A stretch of DNA of 58,096 bases, from assembly GCA_964619675.1 (NCBI GenBank), contig CAZUEO010000011.1:1-58096 (forward strand). Reading direction: 5' to 3'. A program made the translations under genes and the position numbers. Below, piece by piece: positions 50,188 through 58,096 of this stretch. How positions within the stretch are numbered: position 1 is the first letter of the stretch; each line of letters opens with the position of its first letter. This stretch comes from JAPLMW01 sp964619675. Its GTDB lineage: Bacteria > Planctomycetota > Phycisphaerae > Sedimentisphaerales > UBA12454. Below the pieces are notes generated by a model. It was not told the origin of the DNA and made no database searches. It worked only from the letters and a program-made list of their open reading frames with translations.

Positions 50188-50201
50188 AAATGAGCTATAA
50201 T
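50174..50201 (+). promoter_or_regulatory. Predicted promoter of the neuB-neuA-wzx unit
   Basis: -35 TTGCAA (50174-50179), 16 bases, -10 TATAAT (50196-50201). It begins inside the end of the dockerin-like fragment and lies about 110 bases upstream of the neuB start. Confidence 0.6.
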
Positions 50202-50313
50202 ACTTTTTGTCGAAAGAGTTAGGCGATTTATGAAATAGACTTGATGCGTGTTAATGCATCAATACAATGTAATCGAGAGCGTAATAGACCATACACGAAA
50301 GGAGTTTGCTTAT

Positions 50314-51195
50314 ATGAGAACCCCATACGTGATTGCGGAAATAGGCGGCAACCATTGCGGCAGTTTTGAAACCGCCAAAGAGATGATTATGATGGCCGCA
50401 CAGTTTTGTAAAGTGCAGGTTGTAAAGTTCCAAAAACGCAATCCTCGTGAATGTCTCACGCCGGAAGAATTCAATGCGCCGCATCCGAATCCAGCAAACA
50501 GTTATGGCGCCACCTACGGCGAACATCGGATGTTCTTGGAGTTCGACCTCGAAAAACACCGAAAACTTAGGGATATTTGTGAAAGCTATCATGTGGATTA
50601 TTCCACAAGTGTTTGGGATATGACCAGCGCCAAAGAGATCATTTCGCTAAAGCCTAAGATTATAAAAGTTCCTTCGGCGTGTAATACTCATTACGAAATG
50701 CTTGCATTGCTCTGCGGTGAATATGCTGGTGATATCCATATATCACTTGGCATGACCACAAAAAAAGAAGAAGAAGAGCTCATTGGATTTATAGAAAAAC
50801 GCGGCAGACTCAAAAATATTATCCTCTATCACTGCACTTCCAGTTATCCTACCGCATTTGATGATATCAACTTGCTTGAGATTCCAAAACTGATAAAAGA
50901 ATTTGGCTCAAAGGTAAAAGCTATCGGATTTAGCGGCCACCATCTTGGCATCGCGGTAGATGTCGCGGCCTTTACGCTTGGTGCGGACTGGATTGAACGG
51001 CACTTTACGTTGGACAGGACTTGGAAAGGGACTGACCATGCCGCCAGTCTGGAGCCGGATGGCCTGAGGCGAGTAGCACGAGACCTTAAGGTGGCTGCTA
51101 TAGCATTGCAGGAAAAGCCACAGGATATTCTCAAAATCGAAGTGGAACAGCGAAGGAAGCTTAAATGGGATCGCACCCAGCAAAAAAACGTATAG
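50314..51195 (+). CDS. neuB: N-acetylneuraminate/nonulosonate synthase, no SAF domain
   Basis: Condenses a hexosamine (or its phosphate) with phosphoenolpyruvate to a nine-carbon sugar acid. From ATG 50314 (AGGAG site) it is 293 residues with VIAEIGGNHCG, VVKFQKRNPRE, KIIKVPSACNTHYEML and RHFTLDRTWKGTDHAASLEPDGL. Normal NeuB is about 340-350 residues with a C-terminal antifreeze-like SAF domain; here the chain stops after the TIM barrel. It overlaps neuA by 31 bases. Confidence 0.88.
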   Translation: MRTPYVIAEIGGNHCGSFETAKEMIMMAAQFCKVQVVKFQKRNPRECLTPEEFNAPHPNPANSYGATYGEHRMFLEFDLEKHRKLRDICESYHVDYSTSVWDMTSAKEIISLKPKIIKVPSACNTHYEMLALLCGEYAGDIHISLGMTTKKEEEELIGFIEKRGRLKNIILYHCTSSYPTAFDDINLLEIPKLIKEFGSKVKAIGFSGHHLGIAVDVAAFTLGADWIERHFTLDRTWKGTDHAASLEPDGLRRVARDLKVAAIALQEKPQDILKIEVEQRRKLKWDRTQQKNV

Positions 51196-52340
51196 TTGCT
51201 TTTATTCCGGCGCGAGGCGGAAGCAGAAGCATTCCTCTCAAGAATATTAAAAAAATTGCTGGTGAACCTCTGGTTTACTGGAGTGCCTCGGCGTGTTCGA
51301 AAAGTCGCCTGTCGGAGACGTTTATCGCCACAGACAGCGATGAGATTGCACAATGTATAAAAAATATGGGTCTTCCTCGCGTGCAGATAATCGGTAGAAG
51401 TGCGAATACCGCAACCGATACGGCATCGACCGAATCCGCAATGTTGGAATTCGTCAACGCACATGATTTCGAGCATATTGCGCTTATACAGGCTACAAGT
51501 CCTCTATTAATTGCTGAACATATTGACGGCGCACTTGCAATGTATTTTGACACAAATGCGGACAGCCTTCTTACGGTCGTGCGCACAAAACGATTTATAT
51601 GGGCAGAACAAGGGGCGATGGTGGTTCCTTCGAATTATGATCCGCTAAAGCGTCCACGCCGTCAGGACTGGCAGGGCCAGCTTGTTGAAAATGGTGCTTT
51701 ATACATAACTTCGCGGAAACAGTTTCTGAGCACCGGCTGCAGAATTTCCGGGAAGATCGCCGCGTATGAAATGCCGGAGGAATCATATTTTGAATTGGAT
51801 GAGCCAAGCGACTGGACCATCATTGAGCAGTTTCTACTAGCCAGAAAATCGAATAATCTTGTTACTGCGGCTGCAGAGATGAAATTTTTGTGTGTTGATG
51901 TAGATGGGACGCTAACTGATGGCGGAATGTATTACAGCGAGACCGGTGAATTACTCAAGAAATTCAATACGCGGGACGCCGCAGGCATGGCCAGATTGCG
52001 AGAGCTTGATATCATCCCTATGATAGTTACTCGCGAAAATTCGGCGATCGTTATGGCACGGGCAAAAAAACTTGGCATCGAGCATGTCTTTATTAATGTA
52101 CAAGATAAAGAAAGCACAATTGACAAATTTTTGCATGAACAGAATTGTACGTGGGAACAAGTAGCCGCGATTGGCGACGATTTAAACGACCGTGATGTTT
52201 TGCAACGCGCAGGTATTTCAGCATGCCCCTCCGACGCGGCAGATGAAATTAAAAAAAGTGTGCATTATGTTTGCAGTAAGGCAGGAGGAGAAGGCGCCGT
52301 ACGTGAGTTCTGTGATTTGATCTATACCGCCGCTGTGTAG
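51165..52340 (+). CDS. neuA: CMP-nonulosonate cytidylyltransferase fused to KdsC-like phosphatase
   Basis: A 391-residue fusion. Residues 1-235 are the CTP-using transferase, with PARGGSRSIPLKN at 15-27 and LIQATSPLL near 107. Residues about 238-391 are a HAD phosphatase with DVDGTLTDGG (nucleophile Asp245) and IGDDLNDRDVL at 336-346. The order is the same as in animal CMAS. The phosphatase half may remove a 9-phosphate from the sugar made by NeuB before activation (inference). An AAGGA site precedes the ATG. Confidence 0.9.
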   Translation: MGSHPAKKRIVAFIPARGGSRSIPLKNIKKIAGEPLVYWSASACSKSRLSETFIATDSDEIAQCIKNMGLPRVQIIGRSANTATDTASTESAMLEFVNAHDFEHIALIQATSPLLIAEHIDGALAMYFDTNADSLLTVVRTKRFIWAEQGAMVVPSNYDPLKRPRRQDWQGQLVENGALYITSRKQFLSTGCRISGKIAAYEMPEESYFELDEPSDWTIIEQFLLARKSNNLVTAAAEMKFLCVDVDGTLTDGGMYYSETGELLKKFNTRDAAGMARLRELDIIPMIVTRENSAIVMARAKKLGIEHVFINVQDKESTIDKFLHEQNCTWEQVAAIGDDLNDRDVLQRAGISACPSDAADEIKKSVHYVCSKAGGEGAVREFCDLIYTAAV

Positions 52341-52360
52341 GGGAAGCGCGAGAACATTTC

Positions 52361-53599
52361 ATGAATATTGTATTTGTGCCGAGCAATTCATCGCATCTGG
52401 GCAAAAGTAGATTATTACTTAATAAGCTACGGCAAAATGGCTGTAGTATTTTGCTGGTTTGTGTAGATGGTATCACAGACGATTTGCATTCAACTATGGA
52501 TCAGATTAAAAATAGCGGATTTGACTACAAAATCCTCCCTGCCGAGGGGTATCCCAAAAATCGCCACTGGTTTGTAAAGTCTGTCATGATGCGCAAATTT
52601 GTAAATATCTGGACACAATTCGTTAAGCAACTCAAGACTGATGTTGTCATTTTCCAGGAAGACTATGACCCTGCGACATTCACCTTGCTGCGTATTGCCA
52701 AAGGTCTTGGAGTTACAACTGTATTGATCCCCGACGGCCTTTTAGTTCATGAAAACAATTCTCGTCAAATGAGCTGTTTTGAGTGGCTAAAATGTGTGAT
52801 TGCCAGAAGGATTCAAGTAGCTCTTAAGTCGGGCGGCCGTATCGGAACAGCTGGAGCAGATTTGATTCTTGCTATGAACAAATCAGGGAAAGATGTTTTG
52901 ATTAAGGGATCCCCAATCAATAGCAGGATAGAAGTTGTCGGATCACCTGAATATGATGATATCGCAAGACAGTACTCAAACTCCAAAAACGTATCACAAG
53001 ACCTATTACAGAAGAAGTTTCACCTTGCTCAAAACCGACCTGTGGTCTTTCTTGCCCACCAAGCCGTGAATGAATCACAGCTAAAAGACTTAATTCGCAG
53101 AACAATACTTGCCACTCGCAAGTGCAACGCATTACTGCTATTAAAACTTCATCCTCGTAGTAATGATGATCCCGAAAAATGGCGGGCTTGGGCTCTGGAA
53201 GAGGGGATAAGTACCCAAGAGCTTGTTATTGCCAAAAATGAAGTTTCATCGCTGGATATTGTCAAGGAATGCTCGGTTTGCATGACTTTTTTCAGCACGG
53301 TCTGTTTGGAAGCCATGATTTTTGATAAACCGGTTATCCTCATTCAATTTCTTAATCTAAGCTATAAACTGCAGTACGGACAACTGTATGGTGCCGCCAT
53401 TGAGGTTGAAAGCCCCGATGAACTTGAGGATGCGATCATTTCTGCCGTTTCTACCGAGCAATTGAGATTGAATTTGGCAAAAAATGCAAGGGTGCTTTTG
53501 CAGGATGAATTGTTGGGTATGGATGGCAAAAGCGTCGATCGTATGGTCACCTTAATTGCCGACTTGGTGATACAACACAAACAAAAGCTGAAAAATTAA
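52361..53599 (+). CDS. Surface polysaccharide glycosyltransferase-like protein (GT-B fold)
   Basis: A 412-residue protein without signal or membrane spans. It starts with an MNIVFVPSNSSHLGKSRLLL Rossmann-like half. Its second half has RPVVFLAHQAVNESQ, LLLKLHPRSNDDPEKW, and a FFSTVCLEAMIFDKPVI segment typical of GT-B nucleotide-binding domains of the CDP-glycerophosphotransferase or polysialyltransferase-like kind. The acceptor and donor are unknown; the CMP-sugar made upstream is an attractive donor. Confidence 0.6.
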   Translation: MNIVFVPSNSSHLGKSRLLLNKLRQNGCSILLVCVDGITDDLHSTMDQIKNSGFDYKILPAEGYPKNRHWFVKSVMMRKFVNIWTQFVKQLKTDVVIFQEDYDPATFTLLRIAKGLGVTTVLIPDGLLVHENNSRQMSCFEWLKCVIARRIQVALKSGGRIGTAGADLILAMNKSGKDVLIKGSPINSRIEVVGSPEYDDIARQYSNSKNVSQDLLQKKFHLAQNRPVVFLAHQAVNESQLKDLIRRTILATRKCNALLLLKLHPRSNDDPEKWRAWALEEGISTQELVIAKNEVSSLDIVKECSVCMTFFSTVCLEAMIFDKPVILIQFLNLSYKLQYGQLYGAAIEVESPDELEDAIISAVSTEQLRLNLAKNARVLLQDELLGMDGKSVDRMVTLIADLVIQHKQKLKN

Positions 53600-53618
53600 G
53601 TTTTATGGGAAATATGTT

Positions 53619-55145
53619 TTGCGGATACGTGTACGAAGTTTTGTGATAATGGTTAGCCAAGGCCTAACACAGGCAAGCACCATTTTGCTAGGAGTTGTGC
53701 TTGCACGTTGGCTTTTAAGTCAGGAAACTTTTGGCACCTATCGGCAGACCTTTTTAGTATACAGCTTCATCGCAGGTTTGTTTTCATTGCAGCTTAGCAG
53801 CAGCCTCTACTATTTCATACCCAAGCTCGGGGTGGAAATGCGAAAGCCGCTACTGGGTCAGACAATACTTGGCACATCAATATTATCTCTGTTTATCATG
53901 TTAGTAATGTTTTTCGGTGCCGGCCATATAGCTCGAATGTTTCATAATCCTGAGCTTGTCAAACCTGTTCGAATTTTTAGCCTGTACGCGATAGCCAATG
54001 GTATTTTGCAGTTAATACCGGCTTTCATGCTGAGTCTTGACCGGGCAATACGCGCAGGAGTATATAGTATCATCGCGGCCTTTGGTAGAATGGTGCTAAC
54101 CATTGCCGCATTTGGATATGGATTAGGGCTGCCCGCAGTTATGTGGGTATCGGTCATAAGTTCATGTCTGATAGCAGCAATCGGTATTATTGATATGATC
54201 AGGCTATCCCCCGGCAGATGGAGGATAGAACACAGGCTCATTATGGAGCAATTTCATTATACTTGGCCGCTGTGGGCTGGTTCAATCGGCGCTATACTTA
54301 ATTCACAGTTTGATAAAGTCTTGATCTCCACTTTCTTCAATCCGGCGACCTATGCCATTTATTACTGCGGCGCAATAGAATTGCCTATTGTGGTGCTGAT
54401 AAGCCTAAGTATCAGCACGGCAATAATGCCGAATCTGGTTTCTATGGTAGCGCAAAAAAAAACAAACGATGCAATATTTCTCTGGCAGGAGGCCGCACGT
54501 AAAAGCAGTCTGATTCTATATCCTTGCTTTGCATTTTTCATGGTCATTGGTATGGATCTGATGGTCTTCCTTTATGGCAATCAATATGTAATGGCCGGAT
54601 GGCCATTCAGAATTTATCTGCTCGGATTGCCGCTGCGAGTAGTTTTTTACTCAAGCATATTGCGGGCATTTGGGGAAACAAAAAGCATAGCGATATCAGT
54701 TTTTTTAAGTCTGGCTTGTAATATTGTAGTGAGCCTCACCCTTGTCTTCATCGGCAAAGGCACATTGCTAGCTTTTATGGGTCCAAGTATAGGCACGGTT
54801 ATTGCAGCATTGATCTCAGGGGGATACTTGTTATTCAAGACCAGCCAAATTACAAAGATTTCGATAAAACATGTCATGCGATGGAAAGAATTAGGTCTGA
54901 TATTGCTTGTAAGTAGTCTTGCCGGGCTGATTATCTGGCTGATCCCGTTACCTAACATGGCAATAATTTTAAAACTGTTTATTCAGGCCGCATCATTTAT
55001 TATTATCTTTTTTGGTTTAATGTTCTCGGCCAATATATTTTATAATGACGAAAAAGAAATGTTGCGAGTTCCTCTGCGGATTATGAACCATTTGATATTG
55101 AAAGCAAGGTATGTGTGGAATTATCGGAATAGTTCAAAAAAATAG
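53619..55145 (+). CDS. Polysaccharide flippase, Wzx/MATE-like
   Basis: A 508-residue membrane protein with about 12-14 hydrophobic segments. The start MVSQGLTQASTILLGVVLARWLLSQETFG-like region is typical of polysaccharide transporters (PST family) that move undecaprenyl-linked units across the inner membrane. The start is TTG 53619, or ATG 53649 (MVSQGL); the latter fits the family better but lacks a good ribosome site. It closes the neuB-neuA-glycosyltransferase unit. Confidence 0.88.
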   Translation: MRIRVRSFVIMVSQGLTQASTILLGVVLARWLLSQETFGTYRQTFLVYSFIAGLFSLQLSSSLYYFIPKLGVEMRKPLLGQTILGTSILSLFIMLVMFFGAGHIARMFHNPELVKPVRIFSLYAIANGILQLIPAFMLSLDRAIRAGVYSIIAAFGRMVLTIAAFGYGLGLPAVMWVSVISSCLIAAIGIIDMIRLSPGRWRIEHRLIMEQFHYTWPLWAGSIGAILNSQFDKVLISTFFNPATYAIYYCGAIELPIVVLISLSISTAIMPNLVSMVAQKKTNDAIFLWQEAARKSSLILYPCFAFFMVIGMDLMVFLYGNQYVMAGWPFRIYLLGLPLRVVFYSSILRAFGETKSIAISVFLSLACNIVVSLTLVFIGKGTLLAFMGPSIGTVIAALISGGYLLFKTSQITKISIKHVMRWKELGLILLVSSLAGLIIWLIPLPNMAIILKLFIQAASFIIIFFGLMFSANIFYNDEKEMLRVPLRIMNHLILKARYVWNYRNSSKK

Positions 55146-55198
55146 CGCAGCCCTGGATGCGGGTATTTTAACCACGTCCTTAGGAATGATGAGGCAAC

Positions 55199-55417
55199 GT
55201 GGTCCAGGCAGAAGCAATACCTGCTAAATTGTTTTATTATTTCAAAACAAATAAACCTATATTAGTAATAGGGCCTGATGGATGTGAGAAAATGATAGGA
55301 AGAATTAAAAGAGGATTAGCCGATGCAGGTGCGATTGCTGATGCTGTTAAATTATTATTGGAAAAACAGGCAAATTTTGCCTTAACTTCTGAGATCGTAA
55401 GTGAATTCAAGAAATAA
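55199..55417 (+). pseudogene. C-terminal fragment of a group 1-type glycosyltransferase
   Basis: A 72-residue frame with AEAIPAKLFYYFKTNKPILVI then the C-terminal GLADAGAIADAVKLLLEKQA. This is the end of a GT-B glycosyltransferase (the AIPAKLFEYL motif binds the nucleotide sugar). A TGA lies in frame a few codons upstream, and no upstream domain is present. It is probably the remnant of a deleted gene. Confidence 0.7.
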
Positions 55418-55486
55418 AAAGTTTTATCAAAATTATCAGACTTTTAATAAGGCGCTAAAAATTGTTTCTAGGAAAAAGGACAGACA

Positions 55487-56200
55487 ATGAACTATAAGGA
55501 AAAGCTCGCTTTCGCAGCAAAAAGAGGTGGATATTCCTCTCTCAAAAGATACGTTTTGAAGTCAAAATTTATATTTGAGGATTTGGTTTTAGAGAATAAA
55601 AGAATTTTGGAAATAGGGTGTGGAAGTGGCGCGTTCTGCACCTGGGCTGGATTGAACAAAGCAGAATATGTTCTTGGAATAGAGCCAGAGGCAGATGGCT
55701 CAACAGGGGGAAGCTTACAAAAGTATCGTGAAACCGCAGAAAAGTTGGAATTGACTAATATTGAGGCAAAAGGATTATTTTTAAATCAATTAGAAATACC
55801 ACAAAAACCTTTTGACATTATTTTAATGTATAATGTTATAAATCATCTTGATGAAGATAAAGTGCAGGTTCTTGACAAAGATACCTCGGCGGCAGAGGGA
55901 TATGTTCTGCTCTTGAAAGAGTTGAAAAAATTTTTACATCCAAAAGGAATCGTAATTGTTGCCGACTGCGCAAGAAGAAATTTCTGGAATGATATAGGCT
56001 TGAAATCGCCGATTGCCAAAACAATCGAATGGCATAAACATCAAAATCCACAGCAATGGATAAAGATATTTCAGGCTGCTGGATTTGATTTGTATGATTT
56101 TAGGTGGTCTATTCTTTATCCTTTTGGCAAGCTATCATCAAACAGGCTATTTCAATACCTGACAGTATCTCATTTTGTGCTGCGATTTCAAAACAAATAA
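55487..56200 (+). CDS. Class I SAM-dependent methyltransferase
   Basis: A 237-residue protein with the SAM-binding ILEIGCGSGAFCTWAG at about 36-51, then LGIEPE (motif II) and FDIILMYNVINHLDED (motif IV), followed by a post-methylation helix region. Probably a small-molecule or sugar O-methyltransferase, by context in a polysaccharide locus. It is AT-rich compared with the genes before it. Confidence 0.83.
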   Translation: MNYKEKLAFAAKRGGYSSLKRYVLKSKFIFEDLVLENKRILEIGCGSGAFCTWAGLNKAEYVLGIEPEADGSTGGSLQKYRETAEKLELTNIEAKGLFLNQLEIPQKPFDIILMYNVINHLDEDKVQVLDKDTSAAEGYVLLLKELKKFLHPKGIVIVADCARRNFWNDIGLKSPIAKTIEWHKHQNPQQWIKIFQAAGFDLYDFRWSILYPFGKLSSNRLFQYLTVSHFVLRFQNK

Positions 56201-56256
56201 ATATTTTTCAGACGATAACAGTACCGTAATAATTTGTTTATGCTTATAAATTTTTG

Positions 56257-56301
56257 TGATCAATAAAACGTTATTAGCAGTTTTTTGAAATTTATTGATC
56301 A
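56257..56301 (+). promoter_or_regulatory. 11-bp inverted repeat upstream of asnB, possible operator
   Basis: TGATCAATAAA (56257-56267) and TTTATTGATCA (56291-56301) are perfect reverse complements 23 bases apart, and the second begins 54 bases upstream of the asnB ATG. A -35-like TTGATC lies in the right arm. Confidence 0.5.
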
Positions 56302-56344
56302 AGTGATTTTTTTATTACACTCAGATCATTGTGTGGAGTATTAA

Positions 56345-58096
56345 ATGTGCGGAATAGTTGGTGTACTCAGTAAGAAGGGGTTGCCCCTGCCGAATGACGC
56401 TCTCAAATCGGCTTTGAAAGAAATGGAGCTGCGCGGCCCTAACGACGAAGGTACATGGATAGGCATTGATTCAGCAAGCCAAGTCCAGATAGCATTCGGG
56501 CACAGACGATTAAGCATTTTAGATACATCCCAAGCAGGACACCAGCCGATGCTGACAGACGATAAAAGTATTGTCATTGTCTTTAATGGCGAGGTGTTTA
56601 ATTTCAAGGAACTTAGAAGTGAGCTTTCTGATCACGGTTATAATTTTATATCTGATTCAGATACAGAAGTCTTATTGTACGCCTATAAGCATTGGGGCCC
56701 GGAGTTTATAAGTAAATGCAATGGAATGTTCGCAATCGCCATATATGACAGGCCGAACGCGAAAGTTTTGTTTTACCGTGATAGAATGGGAATAAAACCG
56801 CTTTATTACGGCGTACAGGACAATCGTTTTTATTTTGCAAGCACTTTATCTGCCATATCCTGTATTCCAGGGTTCCGAAGAACAGTGTCCAGCGATGCTA
56901 CCAGTGCCTATTTCTTGCAGGGATATGTTCCGTCGCCATTGTCGATGTATGAAAATATCTATAAATTGCTGCCCGGACATTATCTTGAATTAAGATTAGA
57001 GAATTTTGACTATTCTGTAAAGCCTTATTGGAAGATAACTGATTATCTTGATAATCGAGCCATCTCTTATCAGGATGCTGTCGAAAAAATGGAATGGCTT
57101 ATTGAAGATTCTGTCAGATTGAGGCTGCGAAGTGATGTACCTCTAGGAGCATTTTTGAGCGGTGGTGTAGATTCCTCGCTTGTTGTTTCCATACTTGCAA
57201 AATTGTGCCCAAATAAAGTTAAGACTTTCAGTATTGGTTTTATAGAAAAAGAGTTTAATGAAGCCCCGATTGCTAAAAAAACATCAGCTCATTTAGGAAC
57301 TGAGCATAATGAGCTGATATTGTCAAGCAGCGATATAAAAGATATTGTGCCTCAATTTCCAAAATTTCATGATGAGCCCTTTGCTGATTCTTCAGGTTTG
57401 CCAACCTATATATTATCTAAATTTACGAAGGAACGAGTTACAGTGGCTATGTCAGGTGATGGTGGTGACGAGGTTGCATTGGGAGCTTACAATCACTACG
57501 TAAGGGCTAATTTATGGGACAAATTCGAACAGATCCCTCGGCCTTTACGTAAAACTTTAGGCCATATTACCAAACCTATTACAGTTGGTAGAATTGATTC
57601 CCTTTCTTACTCTTTGTTGGCAAATGATCTTATTGAGTACACCTATTTTCTAAAACGAGTATATGATTATCGCGTTTATCCGGGCTTACTGAGCACGAAT
57701 GACACGTATTATGATTTATCACAGAGATTGTTGAAGAGAATAGGCCACTTCGATTATGCTGATATAGGGTGGACCAAAGGTGTATCAACACTGGATTTTT
57801 TTAATCTGCTGCCGGATGCTTTTTTAACAAAAGTAGATAGAGCAAGTATGGCAAATAGCCTTGAAGTAAGGGTTCCATTGTTGGATTATCGAATTGTGGA
57901 GTTTAGCCGTTCAATCCCTGAAAATATCCTTTTAAAAGAAGGGTATAAATCCTTGCTTCGAGCTATACTCGCAAAATATGTTCCGAAGTCTATATGGAAC
58001 TTGCCAAAATCTGGATTTGCTGTACCACTGAAGCACTGGTTTAGACTTGACCTATATGAATATGCCAGAGAAGTAATTTTGGATAAAAGCGTTTCG
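56345..58096 (+). CDS. asnB: Asparagine synthase (glutamine-hydrolysing), cut by window end
   Basis: Converts aspartate to asparagine with glutamine and ATP, or is an AsnB-like amidotransferase of a polysaccharide cluster. The ATG at 56345 gives CGIVGVLSKK with the nucleophile Cys2. The glutaminase domain continues through RGPNDEGTW and GHRRLSILD. The synthetase domain has SGGVDSSL and the AMSGDGGDE segment. At 584 residues it is still open at the window edge; the family is about 600-650. A GGAG site is 7 bases upstream. The AsnB-like enzymes in polysaccharide loci often amidate uronic acids, which would fit the UDP-galacturonate route here. Confidence 0.9.
   Translation, partial: MCGIVGVLSKKGLPLPNDALKSALKEMELRGPNDEGTWIGIDSASQVQIAFGHRRLSILDTSQAGHQPMLTDDKSIVIVFNGEVFNFKELRSELSDHGYNFISDSDTEVLLYAYKHWGPEFISKCNGMFAIAIYDRPNAKVLFYRDRMGIKPLYYGVQDNRFYFASTLSAISCIPGFRRTVSSDATSAYFLQGYVPSPLSMYENIYKLLPGHYLELRLENFDYSVKPYWKITDYLDNRAISYQDAVEKMEWLIEDSVRLRLRSDVPLGAFLSGGVDSSLVVSILAKLCPNKVKTFSIGFIEKEFNEAPIAKKTSAHLGTEHNELILSSSDIKDIVPQFPKFHDEPFADSSGLPTYILSKFTKERVTVAMSGDGGDEVALGAYNHYVRANLWDKFEQIPRPLRKTLGHITKPITVGRIDSLSYSLLANDLIEYTYFLKRVYDYRVYPGLLSTNDTYYDLSQRLLKRIGHFDYADIGWTKGVSTLDFFNLLPDAFLTKVDRASMANSLEVRVPLLDYRIVEFSRSIPENILLKEGYKSLLRAILAKYVPKSIWNLPKSGFAVPLKHWFRLDLYEYAREVILDKSVS

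Overview
The window looks like a chromosomal segment of a planctomycete, most likely of the Phycisphaerae/Sedimentisphaerales type. The best lineage clue is a C-terminal dockerin-like tail (about 50092-50184, pattern DWNGDCKVDFIDFANFASEW) of the kind common on exported proteins of that group. An HD/Thi4 pair, a PspC protein, separate CoaC and CoaB genes and a single-chain glycyl-tRNA synthetase fit but do not prove this. No rRNA, tRNA or CRISPR array was seen. The lineage call is inference.

Region 1 (1-30020) is ordinary housekeeping DNA. It holds the tail of an SPFH/band-7 protein; asnS, a PspC protein and glyS on the minus strand; a TPP riboswitch with terminator in front of thi4, an HD phosphohydrolase and prmC; a TPR protein; rpsT, rnr, an alkaline phosphatase and a small membrane protein; clpB; an iron alcohol dehydrogenase; a B12/radical-SAM protein; apbE; and a long plus-strand run pheA-tpiA-secG-yicC-gmk-rpoZ-coaC-coaB. 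Minus-strand yjdF-like, pyrE, purB and an aldo/keto reductase follow, then prfB with its in-frame UGA and +1 frameshift site.

Region 2 (about 30020-41150) is an AT-rich accessory region full of short degenerate repeats. Seven-base arrays (AAAACTC and relatives), ten-base arrays (GATTACAGAT), CTCTGTG-type and GGATTTCAC-type arrays, a roughly 80-bp dyad seen twice, and a short palindrome seen in several copies fill the gaps. Between them lie two unknown proteins with HEPN-like R-x4-H motifs, pepA, folE, a duplicated-domain PTPS/QueD protein with a palindrome inserted in frame, a small membrane protein, a DUF3800 protein overlapping a possible nuclease, an RRM protein, an HNH-AP2 endonuclease and a four-helix-bundle (IVP/S23-like) protein. 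A second four-helix-bundle gene lies at 27458-27835. Both four-helix genes are bracketed by inverted arrays of short repeats, and the two genes use different repeats. This is the most unusual pattern in the window and could mark a small undescribed mobile unit. Three accessory genes also share a near-identical promoter and leader.

Region 3 (41160-58096) is a surface-polysaccharide locus. It makes nucleotide sugars: UDP-hexose epimerases, a UDP-sugar 6-dehydrogenase with a PLP aminotransferase, GDP-fucose through gmd and fcl, and UDP-glucuronate/galacturonate through ugd and an epimerase. A second transcription unit makes a nonulosonic acid (neuB, and neuA fused to a phosphatase) and includes a glycosyltransferase-like protein and a Wzx-type flippase. 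A methyltransferase and asnB, cut by the window end, close the region. Scars inside it (a truncated UDP-GlcNAc 2-epimerase start, a stray dockerin tail, a glycosyltransferase tail) show past recombination.
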